From a virus, in IMG/VR virus record IMGVR_UViG_3300007504_000959, positions 1-56,564 of that record: a DNA stretch of 56,564 bases; one strand, 5' to 3'. The position numbers were made by a program, and so were the translations under genes. The notes under the pieces are model-generated. The model was not told the origin of the DNA. It did no database searches and was given only the letters and a program-made list of their open reading frames with translations. Below are positions 45,840 to 53,369 of the stretch, in pieces. Positions within the stretch are counted from its first letter, which is position 1. Every line of letters starts with the position of its first letter.

Positions 45840-45897
45840 CCATAATCCGCCCAGGTCTTGAACCTGGGAAGGCTTGGTTATAGGGCGGCTATTATGG
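45840..45897 (-). other. Hairpin with T-arm-like centre after tRNA-Asn
   Basis: CCATAAT and CCGCCC on one side pair with GGGCGG and ATTATGG on the other (13 bp, one 2-nt bulge). Inside, CCCAGG-TTCAAGA-CCTGGG can form a T-arm. It overlaps the CCA end of tRNA-Asn. Looks like a tRNA 3' remnant left by a lost cassette. Confidence 0.45.
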
Positions 45898-45979
45898 CGG
45901 GCCAGGCTGGACTCGAACCAGCATAGAGCTTTCACTCACGGGTTAACAGCCCGTTGTTCAACCTTTGAACCACTGACCC
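45895..45979 (-). tRNA. tRNA-Asn(GTT) with long variable arm, CCA encoded
   Basis: Acceptor GGGTCAG/CTGGCCC, T8, D-arm GTTC/GAAC, anticodon stem ACGGG/CCCGT with loop CTGTTAA, T-arm GCTGG-TTCGAGT-CCAGC, discriminator G, CCA. The variable region is 15 nt and can form GAG/CTC, unlike ordinary tRNA-Asn (5 nt). Confidence 0.85.
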
Positions 45980-46034
45980 AGAAATACGGACAGGGTATTG
46001 ACCCTATCGGAAAAGGTGGTTGTAGGAGCCCCCC

Positions 46035-46547
46035 ATGACCTATCGGAATCTCCGAACCCTGCTCGCCGAAGAAGGGATTCTCACCACCGCCTCTCCGCGA
46101 GGAGGTATGAAGCGGTTCAAGGTCCAATCTCGAGGAGGGAAGGGAACTGTCCTCCTGACCCCCGCCCAGGCCAAGCTTCTCAAGCTGGTTCCGGGAGGTC
46201 GGGGACGGCGCTGGGAGGTCGCGTTCTTCCGAGGCTACGTTCGGGGTGTCGTGTGGGAGAGGGAGGCTCGGAACCCGTCGGAGACTCCCCACAAGAAGCT
46301 TCGACAGGCGGAATCCATGGGCCTCTCCAAGCTGCCCAGGGAAGGGAGCAAGAGAAGGTTCCGGGATACCGAGGGGAACATCATCTCGTTCGACTTCTTC
46401 GAAGGCCTCATCCACGGAAGCCGCTACTCGATTGATCTCCGGTTCTACATGCCGATGGAGCTGGAAGAAGACCAGGCGCGGGACAACCGCGAAAGGGAAC
46501 GGAGGAACCCCACGCCCCCTATTCCTCAGCCTTCGAACACCTGGTAG
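46035..46547 (+). CDS. Hypothetical protein with LRTLLAEEG leader, 170 aa
   Basis: MTYRNLRTLLAEEGILTTAS carries the shared leader with two extra residues. AGGAG lies 6 nt upstream and CCCTATCGG farther up. Basic middle (RGGMKRFKVQSRGGKGTVL), beta end (YSIDLRFYMPMELEEDQ). Family unknown; possible internal virion protein by leader analogy. Confidence 0.7.
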   Translation: MTYRNLRTLLAEEGILTTASPRGGMKRFKVQSRGGKGTVLLTPAQAKLLKLVPGGRGRRWEVAFFRGYVRGVVWEREARNPSETPHKKLRQAESMGLSKLPREGSKRRFRDTEGNIISFDFFEGLIHGSRYSIDLRFYMPMELEEDQARDNRERERRNPTPPIPQPSNTW

Positions 46548-46553
46548 AGATGA

Positions 46554-46627
<74 letters not shown>

Positions 46628-46634
46628 ACATGAG

Positions 46635-46704
46635 TGGAGACGACGGAGGGAACTGACCCCTCGTCCATAGGTTTTGCAGACCCAGGTCCACCTTGGTCGC
46701 CGTC
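46635..46704 (-). tRNA. tRNA-Cys(GCA), short D-arm, CCA encoded
   Basis: Acceptor GACGGCG/CGTCGTC, loop CTGCAAA on stem TGGGT/ACCTA, T-stem GAGGG/CCCTC with loop GTCAGTT, discriminator T, CCA. The D region is reduced to 13 nt (ACCAAGGTGGACC). Atypical but all other parts fit. Confidence 0.7.
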
Positions 46705-46742
46705 GATAGTTTATCGTGCTCTCCTGTTCCAAGGAGGATTTC

Positions 46743-47090
46743 ATGTCGATCCAAGAGGACACCCAAGCGGTTCGCCAAGCAATGAAGGACCTGGGCATCC
46801 AGAAGGAGGCCTCTTGGGCTGCCCTCTGGGAGCGAGTCAAAGAGGCTCTGAGCGGAATCCCCGGTCTCAAGGTGGCAGCGCGCCATACCGACAAGGTCGA
46901 CCCGAACTCCATGACGAACATCTACTTCGGCCAGGGAGACCACAGCGCCTTCTACCTGATCACTCGCCACGCAGCGTGCCGGAAGAAGAACCAGATCGAC
47001 AGGGCCCTCCGGGATGCTCTTCAGACGGACGAAGAGCGGTGGCTTGAGTCCGAGTGCTACCGGATGGTCCCCACTCGAGGGATCCTGTAG
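46743..47090 (+). CDS. Hypothetical protein, 115 aa
   Basis: AAGGAGG ahead of MSIQEDTQAVRQAMKDLGIQ. Helical start, beta centre (NIYFGQGDHSAFYLITRHAA), helical end. Divergent from tRNA-Cys; TAGTTTATCG between them could hold both promoters. Family unknown. Confidence 0.7.
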   Translation: MSIQEDTQAVRQAMKDLGIQKEASWAALWERVKEALSGIPGLKVAARHTDKVDPNSMTNIYFGQGDHSAFYLITRHAACRKKNQIDRALRDALQTDEERWLESECYRMVPTRGIL

Positions 47091-47092
47091 GG

Positions 47093-47410
47093 CTACCCGT
47101 CGGCAACGGGCGTCGTCAGGAGATGGGCTGCGGCAAGTCTCTCCAGAACCCGCTCGGTCTCCTGAACCAGCCAGTCCAAGCCATCTTGCGAGTAGACGTC
47201 AATGGAGTTGGAGACCCTGAGGTCTCCGGCGTCGTGGTCTGCGGTGACCAGAACGAGGGCAACCCCGTGGACTCGGTTCCCCTTTGGGATCTCTGCAACT
47301 GCCTTGGCCAGAGTCTTGGACAGGATCCGAGGATCGTATAGCTCCTCCGCTGAGAGGGCTCCCAGGTCGTCCAAGGCTTCCTGTAGAGTCTCAGGCAAAG
47401 GAGCAATCAT
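47093..47410 (-). CDS. Hypothetical protein, 105 aa
   Basis: AAGGA ahead of MIAPLPETLQEALDDLGALS. Contains ELYDPRILSKTLAKAVAEIP and HGVALVLVTADHDAGDLR, a likely alpha/beta fold. Convergent with 46743-47090. Family unknown. Confidence 0.7.
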   Translation of the reverse strand: MIAPLPETLQEALDDLGALSAEELYDPRILSKTLAKAVAEIPKGNRVHGVALVLVTADHDAGDLRVSNSIDVYSQDGLDWLVQETERVLERLAAAHLLTTPVADG

Positions 47411-47427
47411 AGGTGTCGTCCTTGAAG

Positions 47428-47504
47428 TGGTCGGGGCGGCCGGATTCGAACCTGCGACCGCTCGGCCCCCAGCCGAGTGCGCTGCCAGACTGCGCCACTC
47501 TCCG
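47428..47504 (-). tRNA. tRNA-Pro(GGG), apparently chimeric, CCA encoded
   Basis: Anticodon stem CTCGG/CCGAG with loop CTGGGGG. The acceptor CGGAGAG/CGCCCCG has two mismatches and the T-stem GCAGG/CCGGC has one. The same 3' part (47428-47446) pairs without mismatch to the 5' part stranded upstream at 48446-48503 (CGGGGTG and GTCGG). So the 5' portion looks cassette-borne and the 3' end resident. Confidence 0.8.
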
Positions 47505-48445
47505 AATTTAGCGTCTCTTCTTCGAGCCCATTCCACGGACCCAACCCTCTTGGGAGTACCTCGTAAATTGGGTGGCTGGGATTTTACGTCGGGACCCAGA
47601 ATTGTTGTGTATCCAGACACACCCCCATTGAGAGTGTGTTTCCCCAGGCCTTCCACACTCTGGTCTTTTAGACCCTTTGTCGGGACTTTCCCTACCTCCC
47701 CGTGCCCATCCTTGACCTAAATATGCCTTGACCTCGTTGTCTGAGACATACTTGTAAACCCCATCTCGGTTCATGAGGGTTTTGCCTTTTGAGAAAGGCT
47801 CAACACCCTTCCGCGCTTGGGAGATAGTTTTCCGGAACTTTGGGCTCCCTCCTGTCTCCCATCCCTTCTCCAGATAGGTTTGGAGATCTTGGGGAGGCAC
47901 ATATTTCATGTTTTCCCCGAGATGGATACAAACCCGGCCCTTTTCCAAGGGGGGTGGGACAGGACGCTTGAAGTTGGGCCCTCTACCGCGAGACCATCCT
48001 TCCGCCAGAAACTGTCCCAGATCTTCTTTTTTGACCTTGCGAGGCTTCTCGCCCTCCGCCCATATCCAGACAGTTCCGTGAGAGGGGTTTTTGGATCCCC
48101 GACGATCCCTGTACCAACCAGGGCCCTCCACTCCTCCTGCCATCACGTTGTAGGTGTCTGCCCGCTTGGCGAACGCTGCGGTGACGAGTTCCTTTTCCTT
48201 GGCGTATGCCTCAGCACGGGTCTCGTAGATGAACAGGATCTCCTTGGTGAAATGGTCTCGACCATACTTCTTCACGGCAGCGGAGATCAGCTTCCCTGAG
48301 CCCAGGTACGTGTCATGGGGGTTCCGCGTCTTGTGAACCCCGATGTAGATCTTCCCGTTGACCAGACAGGTTGTTTTGTAGACGGTGAAGACGGCAGGAG
48401 GCTTGGTAGGCATACCCTACAAGGGCGATAGTCAATCCAAAACGG
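47447..48445 (-). mobile_element. GIY-YIG cassette carrying a replacement tRNA 5' part, about 1.0 kb
   Basis: Bounded by GGTTCG at both ends: the T-loop of the truncated tRNA-Pro on one side and that of the chimeric tRNA-Pro on the other. It holds the left-end sequence CCGTTTTGGATTG, the endonuclease gene and a tRNA-Pro 5' part ending in TTCG. Insertion into TTCG^A of a resident tRNA-Pro(GGG) would give exactly this order and leave one complete tRNA. Confidence 0.65.
47508..48413 (-). CDS. GIY-YIG homing endonuclease with GW-repeat tail, 301 aa
   Basis: [20 protein letters not shown] and [20 protein letters not shown] form the nuclease. Four tail modules follow: [17 protein letters not shown]...[22 protein letters not shown]...[20 protein letters not shown]...[22 protein letters not shown]...GWVRGM. 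It lies between the two tRNA-Pro copies. The leader has TTGACTATCGCCC. Confidence 0.88.
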   Translation of the reverse strand: MPTKPPAVFTVYKTTCLVNGKIYIGVHKTRNPHDTYLGSGKLISAAVKKYGRDHFTKEILFIYETRAEAYAKEKELVTAAFAKRADTYNVMAGGVEGPGWYRDRRGSKNPSHGTVWIWAEGEKPRKVKKEDLGQFLAEGWSRGRGPNFKRPVPPPLEKGRVCIHLGENMKYVPPQDLQTYLEKGWETGGSPKFRKTISQARKGVEPFSKGKTLMNRDGVYKYVSDNEVKAYLGQGWARGGRESPDKGSKRPECGRPGETHSQWGCVWIHNNSGSRRKIPATQFTRYSQEGWVRGMGSKKRR

Positions 48446-48503
48446 CGAACCGACGATCTCCTGTCCCCCAGACAGGCGCGCTACCAGACTGCGCTACACC
48501 CCG
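48446..48503 (-). pseudogene. tRNA-Pro(GGG) truncated in the T-loop
   Basis: CGGGGTG, TA, D-arm GCGC/GCGC, anticodon stem CCTGT/ACAGG with loop CTGGGGG and T-stem GTCGG-TTCG, then the cassette left end CCGTTTTGG. Its proper 3' partner sits 1 kb away in the chimeric tRNA. Confidence 0.8.
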
Positions 48504-48546
48504 TAGTTGGACCGCCTATTCCCGTGTACGTAGGTGGAGGCGTCGC

Positions 48547-48888
48547 ATGAAAAATCTGAGACGGATACTGGCTGAGGAGGGGATTTCGGATCCTATTCCG
48601 GTTCTCCGAGAACAGCACCGAGAACTCGAAAGCCAGATCCTTCGGTTCGAAGGATCTCCCGGCCCTGGAGGGGCTCGTAGGCTTCTTCAGTTCATCCTTC
48701 AACACCTACCTGAACACTTCCGACTGGAGGAGTCCAATGGGGTTTCTGGATGTCAATGCGATGAGCACCCAGGTATCCTCAATTCCGCTCGGGAGGCCCT
48801 TCAGATGAGCAATCCCTTACAGGCCACTCAGAGCTTGGTTCAGCGAATCCGAGAACATAAGTCTCGTGAAGAGGAAGCCTGGGTATGA
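48547..48888 (+). CDS. Hypothetical protein with LRRILAEEG leader, 113 aa
   Basis: MKNLRRILAEEGISDPIPVL is the shared leader. GGTGGAGG upstream, with CCTATTCCCG farther up. The rest is helical with HFRLEESNGVSGCQCDEH, a possible metal spot. ATGA overlap with the next gene. Family unknown. Confidence 0.7.
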   Translation: MKNLRRILAEEGISDPIPVLREQHRELESQILRFEGSPGPGGARRLLQFILQHLPEHFRLEESNGVSGCQCDEHPGILNSAREALQMSNPLQATQSLVQRIREHKSREEEAWV

Positions 48889-49205
48889 GTACTGTCTCCC
48901 TCACTGATCCCAGGATAGCCGGAAGGATCCAGGCCTCTGAGATTGAGGGTCATACCTGCCAGGTCCTGTTCTTCGAGTGCCCTCTCTGCCCCCAACACCT
49001 GCACGCTATCCATTTCGGAACGTGCGTGGGAACGGGGGTGATGCATTGGGACCACATTGGAGGGTCCTCTGTAGAGGACCTGACGATATCCCCGAGCTAC
49101 CTTGCTCGAAGTCCCCGAGGAGGCCGGAGTCCTCGGAAGTGTCGGCTACACATCTACATTCGGTCGGGGATCATGGAGATCCTGCCTGACTCGAAGTTTG
49201 GGTAG
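48885..49205 (+). CDS. Putative DUF6527-like zinc protein, 106 aa
   Basis: FFECPLCPQHLHAIHFG near residue 29, then VEDLTISPSYLARS and CRLHIYIRSGIMEI. This order of CPxC, TI-PS and C-LH-I-G resembles DUF6527, but I could not check it. Coupled to the leader protein upstream; its end overlaps the convergent gene by 60 nt. Confidence 0.6.
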   Translation: MSTVSLTDPRIAGRIQASEIEGHTCQVLFFECPLCPQHLHAIHFGTCVGTGVMHWDHIGGSSVEDLTISPSYLARSPRGGRSPRKCRLHIYIRSGIMEILPDSKFG

Positions 49206-49406
49206 CAGGGCGGGAACCCAAGGGGCGTTGAGCCAGCCTTGTTGTTCCTCTGGCGAGAGATCCCGCCACCAGAGCCCTCCTTGCCGACAGAGTAGGTGGT
49301 GGGCCAGGTCGATGAGGTCGTCGATGACCCCGTTCTTGTATCCGGGAACCCGCCGTCTTCGTACCTTCATGTAGAAGTAGTCGAGGAACTGGTCTCGGAC
49401 GTTCAC
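49146..49406 (-). CDS. Hypothetical protein, 86 aa
   Basis: GTG start overlaps the upstream stop. MNVRDQFLDYFYMKVRRRRV, DLIDLAHHLLCRQGGLWWRD, EEQQGWLNAPWVPALLP. Helical, Trp-rich. Family unknown. Confidence 0.65.
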   Translation of the reverse strand: MNVRDQFLDYFYMKVRRRRVPGYKNGVIDDLIDLAHHLLCRQGGLWWRDLSPEEQQGWLNAPWVPALLPKLRVRQDLHDPRPNVDV

Positions 49407-49672
49407 GCAGCCTCGTCCTCCTTGGAGGTCTGGTTGATCAACCGACCCGAACGGATCTGCTTGGAACTCAACCCAATCAACCCTTGTTCCGAGGAGCCGG
49501 CGACCTCGCAGGCCCAGTCGCTGAAGAAGGCTTCGCGGAGGATCCTGTAGTGGATCCCGCCGGGGAGCTCCCAGACCTGGCCTGGGGAGATCTCCGTCTT
49601 CGGGGTCTTGAACCCCTTGAAGTAGACAAGCGTCGATAGGACGCCGAGGAAGAATCCGAGGGCGAAATCCAT
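49403..49672 (-). CDS. Small membrane-anchored protein, 89 aa
   Basis: MDFALGFFLGVLSTLVYFKG at 49672 is an N-terminal membrane anchor. Then a small soluble domain (ISPGQVWELPGGIHYRILRE) with an acidic end. CGGAG ahead of the ATG and CGTAACA about 24 nt upstream. Family unknown. Confidence 0.7.
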   Translation of the reverse strand: MDFALGFFLGVLSTLVYFKGFKTPKTEISPGQVWELPGGIHYRILREAFFSDWACEVAGSSEQGLIGLSSKQIRSGRLINQTSKEDEAA

Positions 49673-49695
49673 GAGGTTCTCCGTGTACGGGAATG

Positions 49696-50511
49696 TTACG
49701 TCCCTTGGCTGGTCGGAGAAACCTTTGGTCGGGGAGTCCCGAGAGGCCAGCAAGATACGCAATGGTCCCGACCGCCTACGTTCCGCCACTTCCCATCTAC
49801 CTCAACCCAGGTAGGGAAACGGGTCTCGCAGGAACCGCACTCATGGGAAGATTTTGGTTTCGGAGTCCTCGGTGGCTTGATCTTCCGCCCCCGGACCCAG
49901 CCTTGAGCCTTCCATTCAGGGAGTTCTGCTTTGGGGATCTTGCGGGACTTCTCCCCCAACTTGCATATCCAGGCTGTGCCGTGTTGAGAGTTCTTTTCTC
50001 CTCTATGAGTCCCTCGGTCAGCCATAGTGGTCTTCATCTTGGCTTTGGTCTCCTCGGAGTGCTTCCGACCCTTCCAAACATTTTGGAGATGTTTGGTGTT
50101 TTGGGCTCTGCGTTGTGCGGCCCATTCAGGGTCTTCCCAAAGCCTTTTTCGCGCTTCCGCCGCACGGAGAGAGATTCTTTTCCATTCCTCAGCGGTCCGG
50201 TTTTGAGCCACATAGCCCCAACCACCATCCCCTCCAGGGCGGAGGTTGTAGGTGTCTGTTCTCTTGGCGAAGGCAGCGGTGACGAGACCCTTTTCCTTGG
50301 CATATGCCTCGACTCGGGTCTCGAAGATGAACAGGACTTCCTTCCGGAACTGATCCCGTCCGTATTTCTTGACAGCCAGGGAAATCAGATTCCCAGACCC
50401 AATGTATGCGTCGTTGGGATCCCGAGTCTTGTGGACTCCGATGTAGATCTTGCCGTTGACCAGGCACGTTGTTCGGTAGACTGTGAAGACGGGCTCGGGC
50501 AGGGTAGGCAT
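49696..50511 (-). CDS. GIY-YIG homing endonuclease with NUMOD3-like tail, 271 aa
   Basis: [20 protein letters not shown] nuclease start, as in the other three. The tail differs: WKGRKHSEETKAKMKTTMAD is NUMOD3-like, followed by one GW module (WICKLGEKSRKIPKAEL...GWVRGRK) and a cysteine cluster HECGSCETRF...CVSCW. It starts just after the Gln tRNA-like gene with an insert, and here the tRNA 3' end is intact. Confidence 0.87.
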   Translation of the reverse strand: MPTLPEPVFTVYRTTCLVNGKIYIGVHKTRDPNDAYIGSGNLISLAVKKYGRDQFRKEVLFIFETRVEAYAKEKGLVTAAFAKRTDTYNLRPGGDGGWGYVAQNRTAEEWKRISLRAAEARKRLWEDPEWAAQRRAQNTKHLQNVWKGRKHSEETKAKMKTTMADRGTHRGEKNSQHGTAWICKLGEKSRKIPKAELPEWKAQGWVRGRKIKPPRTPKPKSSHECGSCETRFPTWVEVDGKWRNVGGRDHCVSCWPLGTPRPKVSPTSQGT

Positions 50512-50542
50512 GCCCTACCAAGAGCAATAGTCTGGATAAAAA

Positions 50543-50684
50543 AGGAGGCGTGGGGAGTCGAACCCCAAGGCTTGTAGACTGTTCGCGGAGGCTTGGGTTG
50601 AAAACCCAAGCGAGTGCGGCAGTGAGAGAAGACGTTAGTCTCCGGATCCAAATTCCGGCGCTGATCCAAACAGCTTTCACCCCC
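50543..50684 (-). tRNA. tRNA-like Gln(TTG) with 74-nt structured insert
   Basis: Acceptor GGGGGTG/CGCCTCC, A8, D-stem GCTG/CAGC, anticodon stem CCGGA/TCCGG with loop ATTTGGA, T-arm TGGGG-TTCGACT-CCCCA. The insert 50568-50641 has GAC-TAAC-GTC, CTTCTCTC, helix ACTG/CAGT, helix CGC/GCG, internal loop CACTC, terminal stem GCTTGGGT/ACCCAAGC and tail CTACAAGCC. The changes relative to Asn and Pro are compensatory. A normal tRNA-Gln(TTG) exists at 34598-34669. Confidence 0.65.
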
Positions 50685-50688
50685 AAGA

Positions 50689-50750
50689 TGGCGCCTCTGG
50701 TAGGACTCTAACCTACGACCTCTCGATTCGCGGTCTGGTCCCGAAGAGGC
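50689..50750 (-). pseudogene. tRNA-like sequence lacking a D-arm, CCA encoded
   Basis: Acceptor GCCTCTT/CAGAGGC and T-arm GTAGG-TTAGAGT-CCTAC with G-CCA are good. Only 27 nt separate them, room for an anticodon arm but not a D-arm, and no clean 7-nt loop forms. The upstream endonuclease gene ends inside it. Confidence 0.5.
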
Positions 50751-51439
50751 TGAGATGGTATCGAGTAGTAGAGACTCCGGTGATCCTCTATGGTAAACCA
50801 TAGAGGTGTCGCGCCAAGAACGCGCGCACGTTTTTCTAAAAGGACTCTCTTCTTCCCTTGTGATTCGTTGTAGCCCCTCCAGAATGCATTCTGCCGGGGA
50901 TGGGCCCACATTTTACACTCTACAAGAAAGGGTCCCTCCTCAGTCTCTATGTAGAAATCCGGGAGGTACCTGCGAGACACCCCAGTTTCATCCGTATAAG
51001 TGATGACTTCAGGGCACCTCTGTATTGAAGAAACCGTATGGTTCTTCTCGAACCATACCAAGCAAACGTATTCCAGTTTGCTGTCGCAACGGATAGGAGT
51101 TCCTTGGAAATCGTAGGTGCACCGGATAGCTTGGGAGGATTCCTCCCCTGCTTGCAAGGAGGCTATTCTGCGTTTGGAAATAGCTTCCCTCCAAGCAGGA
51201 TCCTTAGCCCGGTCTTTCATGCTGCAGGACCTTGAGCAGAATCGGTTGGTTTTCCTACTCCGAGGTCGGAACGGGGTTCCGCAAAAAGCGCAAGGGATCT
51301 TTGGCCTCTGCTTTTTCTGCTTCAACGTCTTGCTGACGCGAGCGTTGATATACCTTCGTGAGCAAGCCTTGGTGCAGAACCGCCCAGACCCATAATCCCC
51401 AGTGTGAGGTTTTCCACATTGTTCGCAGCTTTTCGTCAT
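50708..51439 (-). CDS. Putative homing endonuclease, two zinc fingers plus TnsA-like nuclease, 243 aa
   Basis: Two fingers: CEQCGKPHTGDYGSGRFC with TKAC, and CAFCGTPFRPRSRKTNRFC with SRSC. Then a PD-(D/E)XK core in the TnsA/phage style: CDSKLEYVCLVWFEKNH, RRYLPDFYIETEEG (D) and PFLVECKMW (E-x-K). It lies between tRNA-Arg(ACG) and a broken tRNA and ends inside the latter, like the Vsr-type genes. Confidence 0.75.
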   Translation of the reverse strand: MTKSCEQCGKPHTGDYGSGRFCTKACSRRYINARVSKTLKQKKQRPKIPCAFCGTPFRPRSRKTNRFCSRSCSMKDRAKDPAWREAISKRRIASLQAGEESSQAIRCTYDFQGTPIRCDSKLEYVCLVWFEKNHTVSSIQRCPEVITYTDETGVSRRYLPDFYIETEEGPFLVECKMWAHPRQNAFWRGYNESQGKKRVLLEKRARVLGATPLWFTIEDHRSLYYSIPSQPLRDQTANREVVG

Positions 51440-51471
51440 CCCAACAGGTCTGAGTATAAACAAGTGAGTAG

Positions 51472-51545
51472 TGCGCCCAGGAGGACTCGAACCCCCAATC
51501 CCGGGATCCGTAGTCCCGTGCCTTATCCAGTTGGGCCATGAGCGC
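51472..51545 (-). tRNA. tRNA-Arg(ACG)
   Basis: Acceptor GCGCTCA/TGGGCGC, D-arm GCCC/AGGC, anticodon stem CGGGA/TCCCG with loop CTACGGA, T-arm GGGGG-TTCGAGT-CCTCC, discriminator A. CCGACTATGCCC lies just upstream. Confidence 0.9.
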
Positions 51546-51569
51546 AGAATGGGCATAGTCGGTTGACGC

Positions 51570-51588
51570 AAAACCCCCAGAAGGGGGG
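51570..51588 (-). terminator. Rho-independent terminator
   Basis: CCCCCC-TTCT-GGGGG followed by TTTT on the minus strand. It closes the ~500-nt region upstream and insulates tRNA-Arg(ACG), which has its own CCGACTATGCCC element. Confidence 0.7.
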
Positions 51589-52087
51589 CGGGGGACTCGG
51601 GACCACTGCCCAACTCTGCCGTGTCCTGACCTGATTACATGCGCCCAAAGGGTTGGTTTGTCTTCACAGGCTTCGTGGGACAGAGGTGGCGTCGCGAGCG
51701 TTTAATCTCCCGTAGGAGAACCACTTGTCATTTCCACCGGGCAACTTGATGATTCCCACTCTCCCGCCTCGCGGCGGATGTCTCGCGTAAACCGAGGAAT
51801 CCGTAGTACCTGGAATCTCCCCTGCTTGACCGCTGAGCCACCAGCAAGCCAAGCCGAAGTTGTTTCGGAGTGTCGCCCCCTTTACCGCAACCCGAATGGG
51901 CTGGCAGGTGACAACTTCTCCCGGGGCAGACGCTCCCACTCCCTGGTGAGGAGAGGCTTCGTTAGGGATCGGTCACGGTCGGTTCCCTCCCCCCTCAGGG
52001 GTTGGTGAGCCGCCGTCCGACGTCTGACCCGTTGACAATCCATATTCGCGATTTCAAAGAAGTCCTGGTCTGTACCAGGAAAGCGAG
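51589..52087 (-). other. Mostly non-coding region, possible structured RNA
   Basis: About 500 nt between tRNA-Arg(CCG) and the terminator. A weak GTG-start frame at 51664-51939 (91 codons, ends RVGIIKLPGGNDKWFSYGRL...) is the only candidate ORF. Several hairpins can form (CCGCCGCGAGGCGG, CTCCTACGGGAG). A tmRNA was considered and rejected. It may be an ncRNA or decayed element. Confidence 0.35.
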
Positions 52088-52161
52088 CGCGCCCAGGAGG
52101 ACTTGAACCCCCAACCTCGAGTTCCGGAAACTCGCGCTCTGTCCAGTTGAGCTATGGGCGC
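52088..52161 (-). tRNA. tRNA-Arg(CCG)
   Basis: Acceptor GCGCCCA/TGGGCGC, D-arm GCTC/GAGC, anticodon stem CGAGT/ACTCG with loop TTCCGGA, T-arm GGGGG-TTCAAGT-CCTCC, discriminator G. Confidence 0.92.
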
Positions 52162-52172
52162 TAAACGCGAGA

Positions 52173-52200
52173 ACCCCGGCTTCCCTTTCGGGGCCGGGGT
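52173..52200. terminator. GC-rich hairpin
   Basis: ACCCCGGC pairs with GCCGGGGT (8 bp) around CTTTCGG-rich loop sequence. No clear U-run on either strand. May terminate a transcript or be part of a leader upstream of tRNA-Arg(CCG). Confidence 0.35.
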
Positions 52201-52259
52201 CCTTTCGGTTTCAGCGTTGGTTTGCTGCTACCTCAGGGACCCCTCCCCGGCCTTCGCGG

Positions 52260-52499
52260 TTGCATCCTGATTCCGATGATCTTCTGGACGCACCACGACT
52301 GGCCGAATCTCCGTACCAGGGCGTCGACAGACACCCGTGGCTCCGGTCCCGATTTGGGCAGCAGCGTTGGTGGAAGAGAAGAACACGTTTTGGTCTCGGG
52401 TATGCGACCGGGGCCGCCGTTCTACATTCGGTATACCGCCTGATCGGGACTGCGAAAACCCCCTGCCCTAAAAACTTCCTCGGAGTCCATCCCGAATAG
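52260..52499 (+). CDS. Possible hypothetical protein, 79 aa, start unclear
   Basis: A TTG-start frame MHPDSDDLLDAPRLAESPYQ continues HPWLRSRFGQQRWWKRRTRF and ends PKNFLGVHPE. The open frame extends upstream to about 52200 with RFQRWFAATSG-like text. No ribosome site. Composition looks coding. Family unknown. Confidence 0.45.
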   Translation: MHPDSDDLLDAPRLAESPYQGVDRHPWLRSRFGQQRWWKRRTRFGLGYATGAAVLHSVYRLIGTAKTPCPKNFLGVHPE

Positions 52500-52543
52500 C
52501 TGAGCTATATGCATGGGCGGGTTGTACTGTCTACGGAGAGATC

Positions 52544-53119
52544 ATGTCCCTCAACAAAAAAGATTTGGCTCTGACTCAAAAGATCAATGCTCAACTAAAC
52601 CCTACGACACATATGGCGGTTCAAAAGACCATGTCTCATCAAGATATCTCTCGCCTCCCTGCCGTCAAGGACCTCATGAACAGGGTCCGCCGGGACAAGA
52701 AGATCGAGAAGTATATCCAGGACCAGTTCCGGGCCTACTTCGATCGGAACAAGAACCAGCCTGCTGTCTCCCCCGGGATGGGCCGTATCCTCGGTGATGA
52801 GTTCAACGCTTCCCTTCTCGAGCATGCGGACCGTGCGGTGCAGAAGGCGTTCATCATCCTGCAGGACCAGTCGGGCCTCGACGAGGATGACCTCCTGGAC
52901 GCCCTGGACGCTGAGGTCATCAGCTGGCTCAACCGCGAGTACCCTGACCGCGTGCAGGATCAGATCCTCTCCGAGATGGCGGCGGACCACGTCGACCAGA
53001 TGGACTACGAGCGGGATCCCTCCGGATACCACGGCGTCCGGAACCGGGACTTCCTCGCGGGCGGGCGGGAAGAAACCAAGAAGGCTGCGGCTCTCGAGCA
53101 GAAGCTCTTCGGGGCGTAG
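52544..53119 (+). CDS. Hypothetical helical protein, 191 aa
   Basis: CGGAGAG ahead of the ATG. MSLNKKDLALTQKINAQLNP resembles the shared leader only in MSL and is not counted with it. Long charged helices (LMNRVRRDKKIEKYIQDQF, DEFNASLLEHADRAVQKAF). Family unknown. Confidence 0.7.
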   Translation: MSLNKKDLALTQKINAQLNPTTHMAVQKTMSHQDISRLPAVKDLMNRVRRDKKIEKYIQDQFRAYFDRNKNQPAVSPGMGRILGDEFNASLLEHADRAVQKAFIILQDQSGLDEDDLLDALDAEVISWLNREYPDRVQDQILSEMAADHVDQMDYERDPSGYHGVRNRDFLAGGREETKKAAALEQKLFGA

Positions 53120-53138
53120 TTCCTCAGAACCCTCTGCG

Positions 53139-53369
53139 GTGCGCCATCCGGATCCCATCCCCCTCATGATCGTGGGGTTGGGAGAGGAACTCCCTCTCGA
53201 AGTGCTCTACGCTGAAGAGCATGCTCAGGACCTCTTCCGAAGGTGGGATCCCTCGGAACTGAGAGCAGATGCTATGGCCCAGAGAGAGGTCGTGTAGGAC
53301 GCCGAGACGGTTGCACTCTGGGTTCCAACGGGACGTGATTCGGTACGTGTGGCCGGTGAAGTTCCCTGA
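53139..53369 (+). CDS. Hypothetical protein with in-frame TAG
   Basis: GTG at 53139: MRHPDPIPLMIVGLGEELPL ... ADAMAQREVV, then TAG at 53295-53297. The same frame continues with good coding text, DAETVALWVPTGRDSVRVAG, to TGA at 53369. Either a 52-residue protein plus a remnant, a base error, or stop readthrough (76 codons). Other genes here end normally with TAG, so genome-wide recoding is unlikely. Confidence 0.45.

Noticed and set aside
47428-48503. The GIY-YIG unit as an intron whose exons splice to tRNA-Pro.
   Set aside because: The downstream copy is a full tRNA with its own 5' part, so splicing is not needed; no group I core is visible in the 1-kb unit.
51583-51880. Possible tmRNA: 5' GGGGGCGAC and 3' GCCCCCC about 300 nt apart on the minus strand.
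   Set aside because: No T-arm can be formed before the 3' end (CCGAGTCCCCC lacks a pairing partner), no tag ORF ending in Ala-Ala, and the GCCCCCC belongs to the terminator hairpin.
52544-53119. Leader-family membership for MSLNKKDLALTQK.
   Set aside because: Only MSL matches; the IL-x-x-E-G core is absent.
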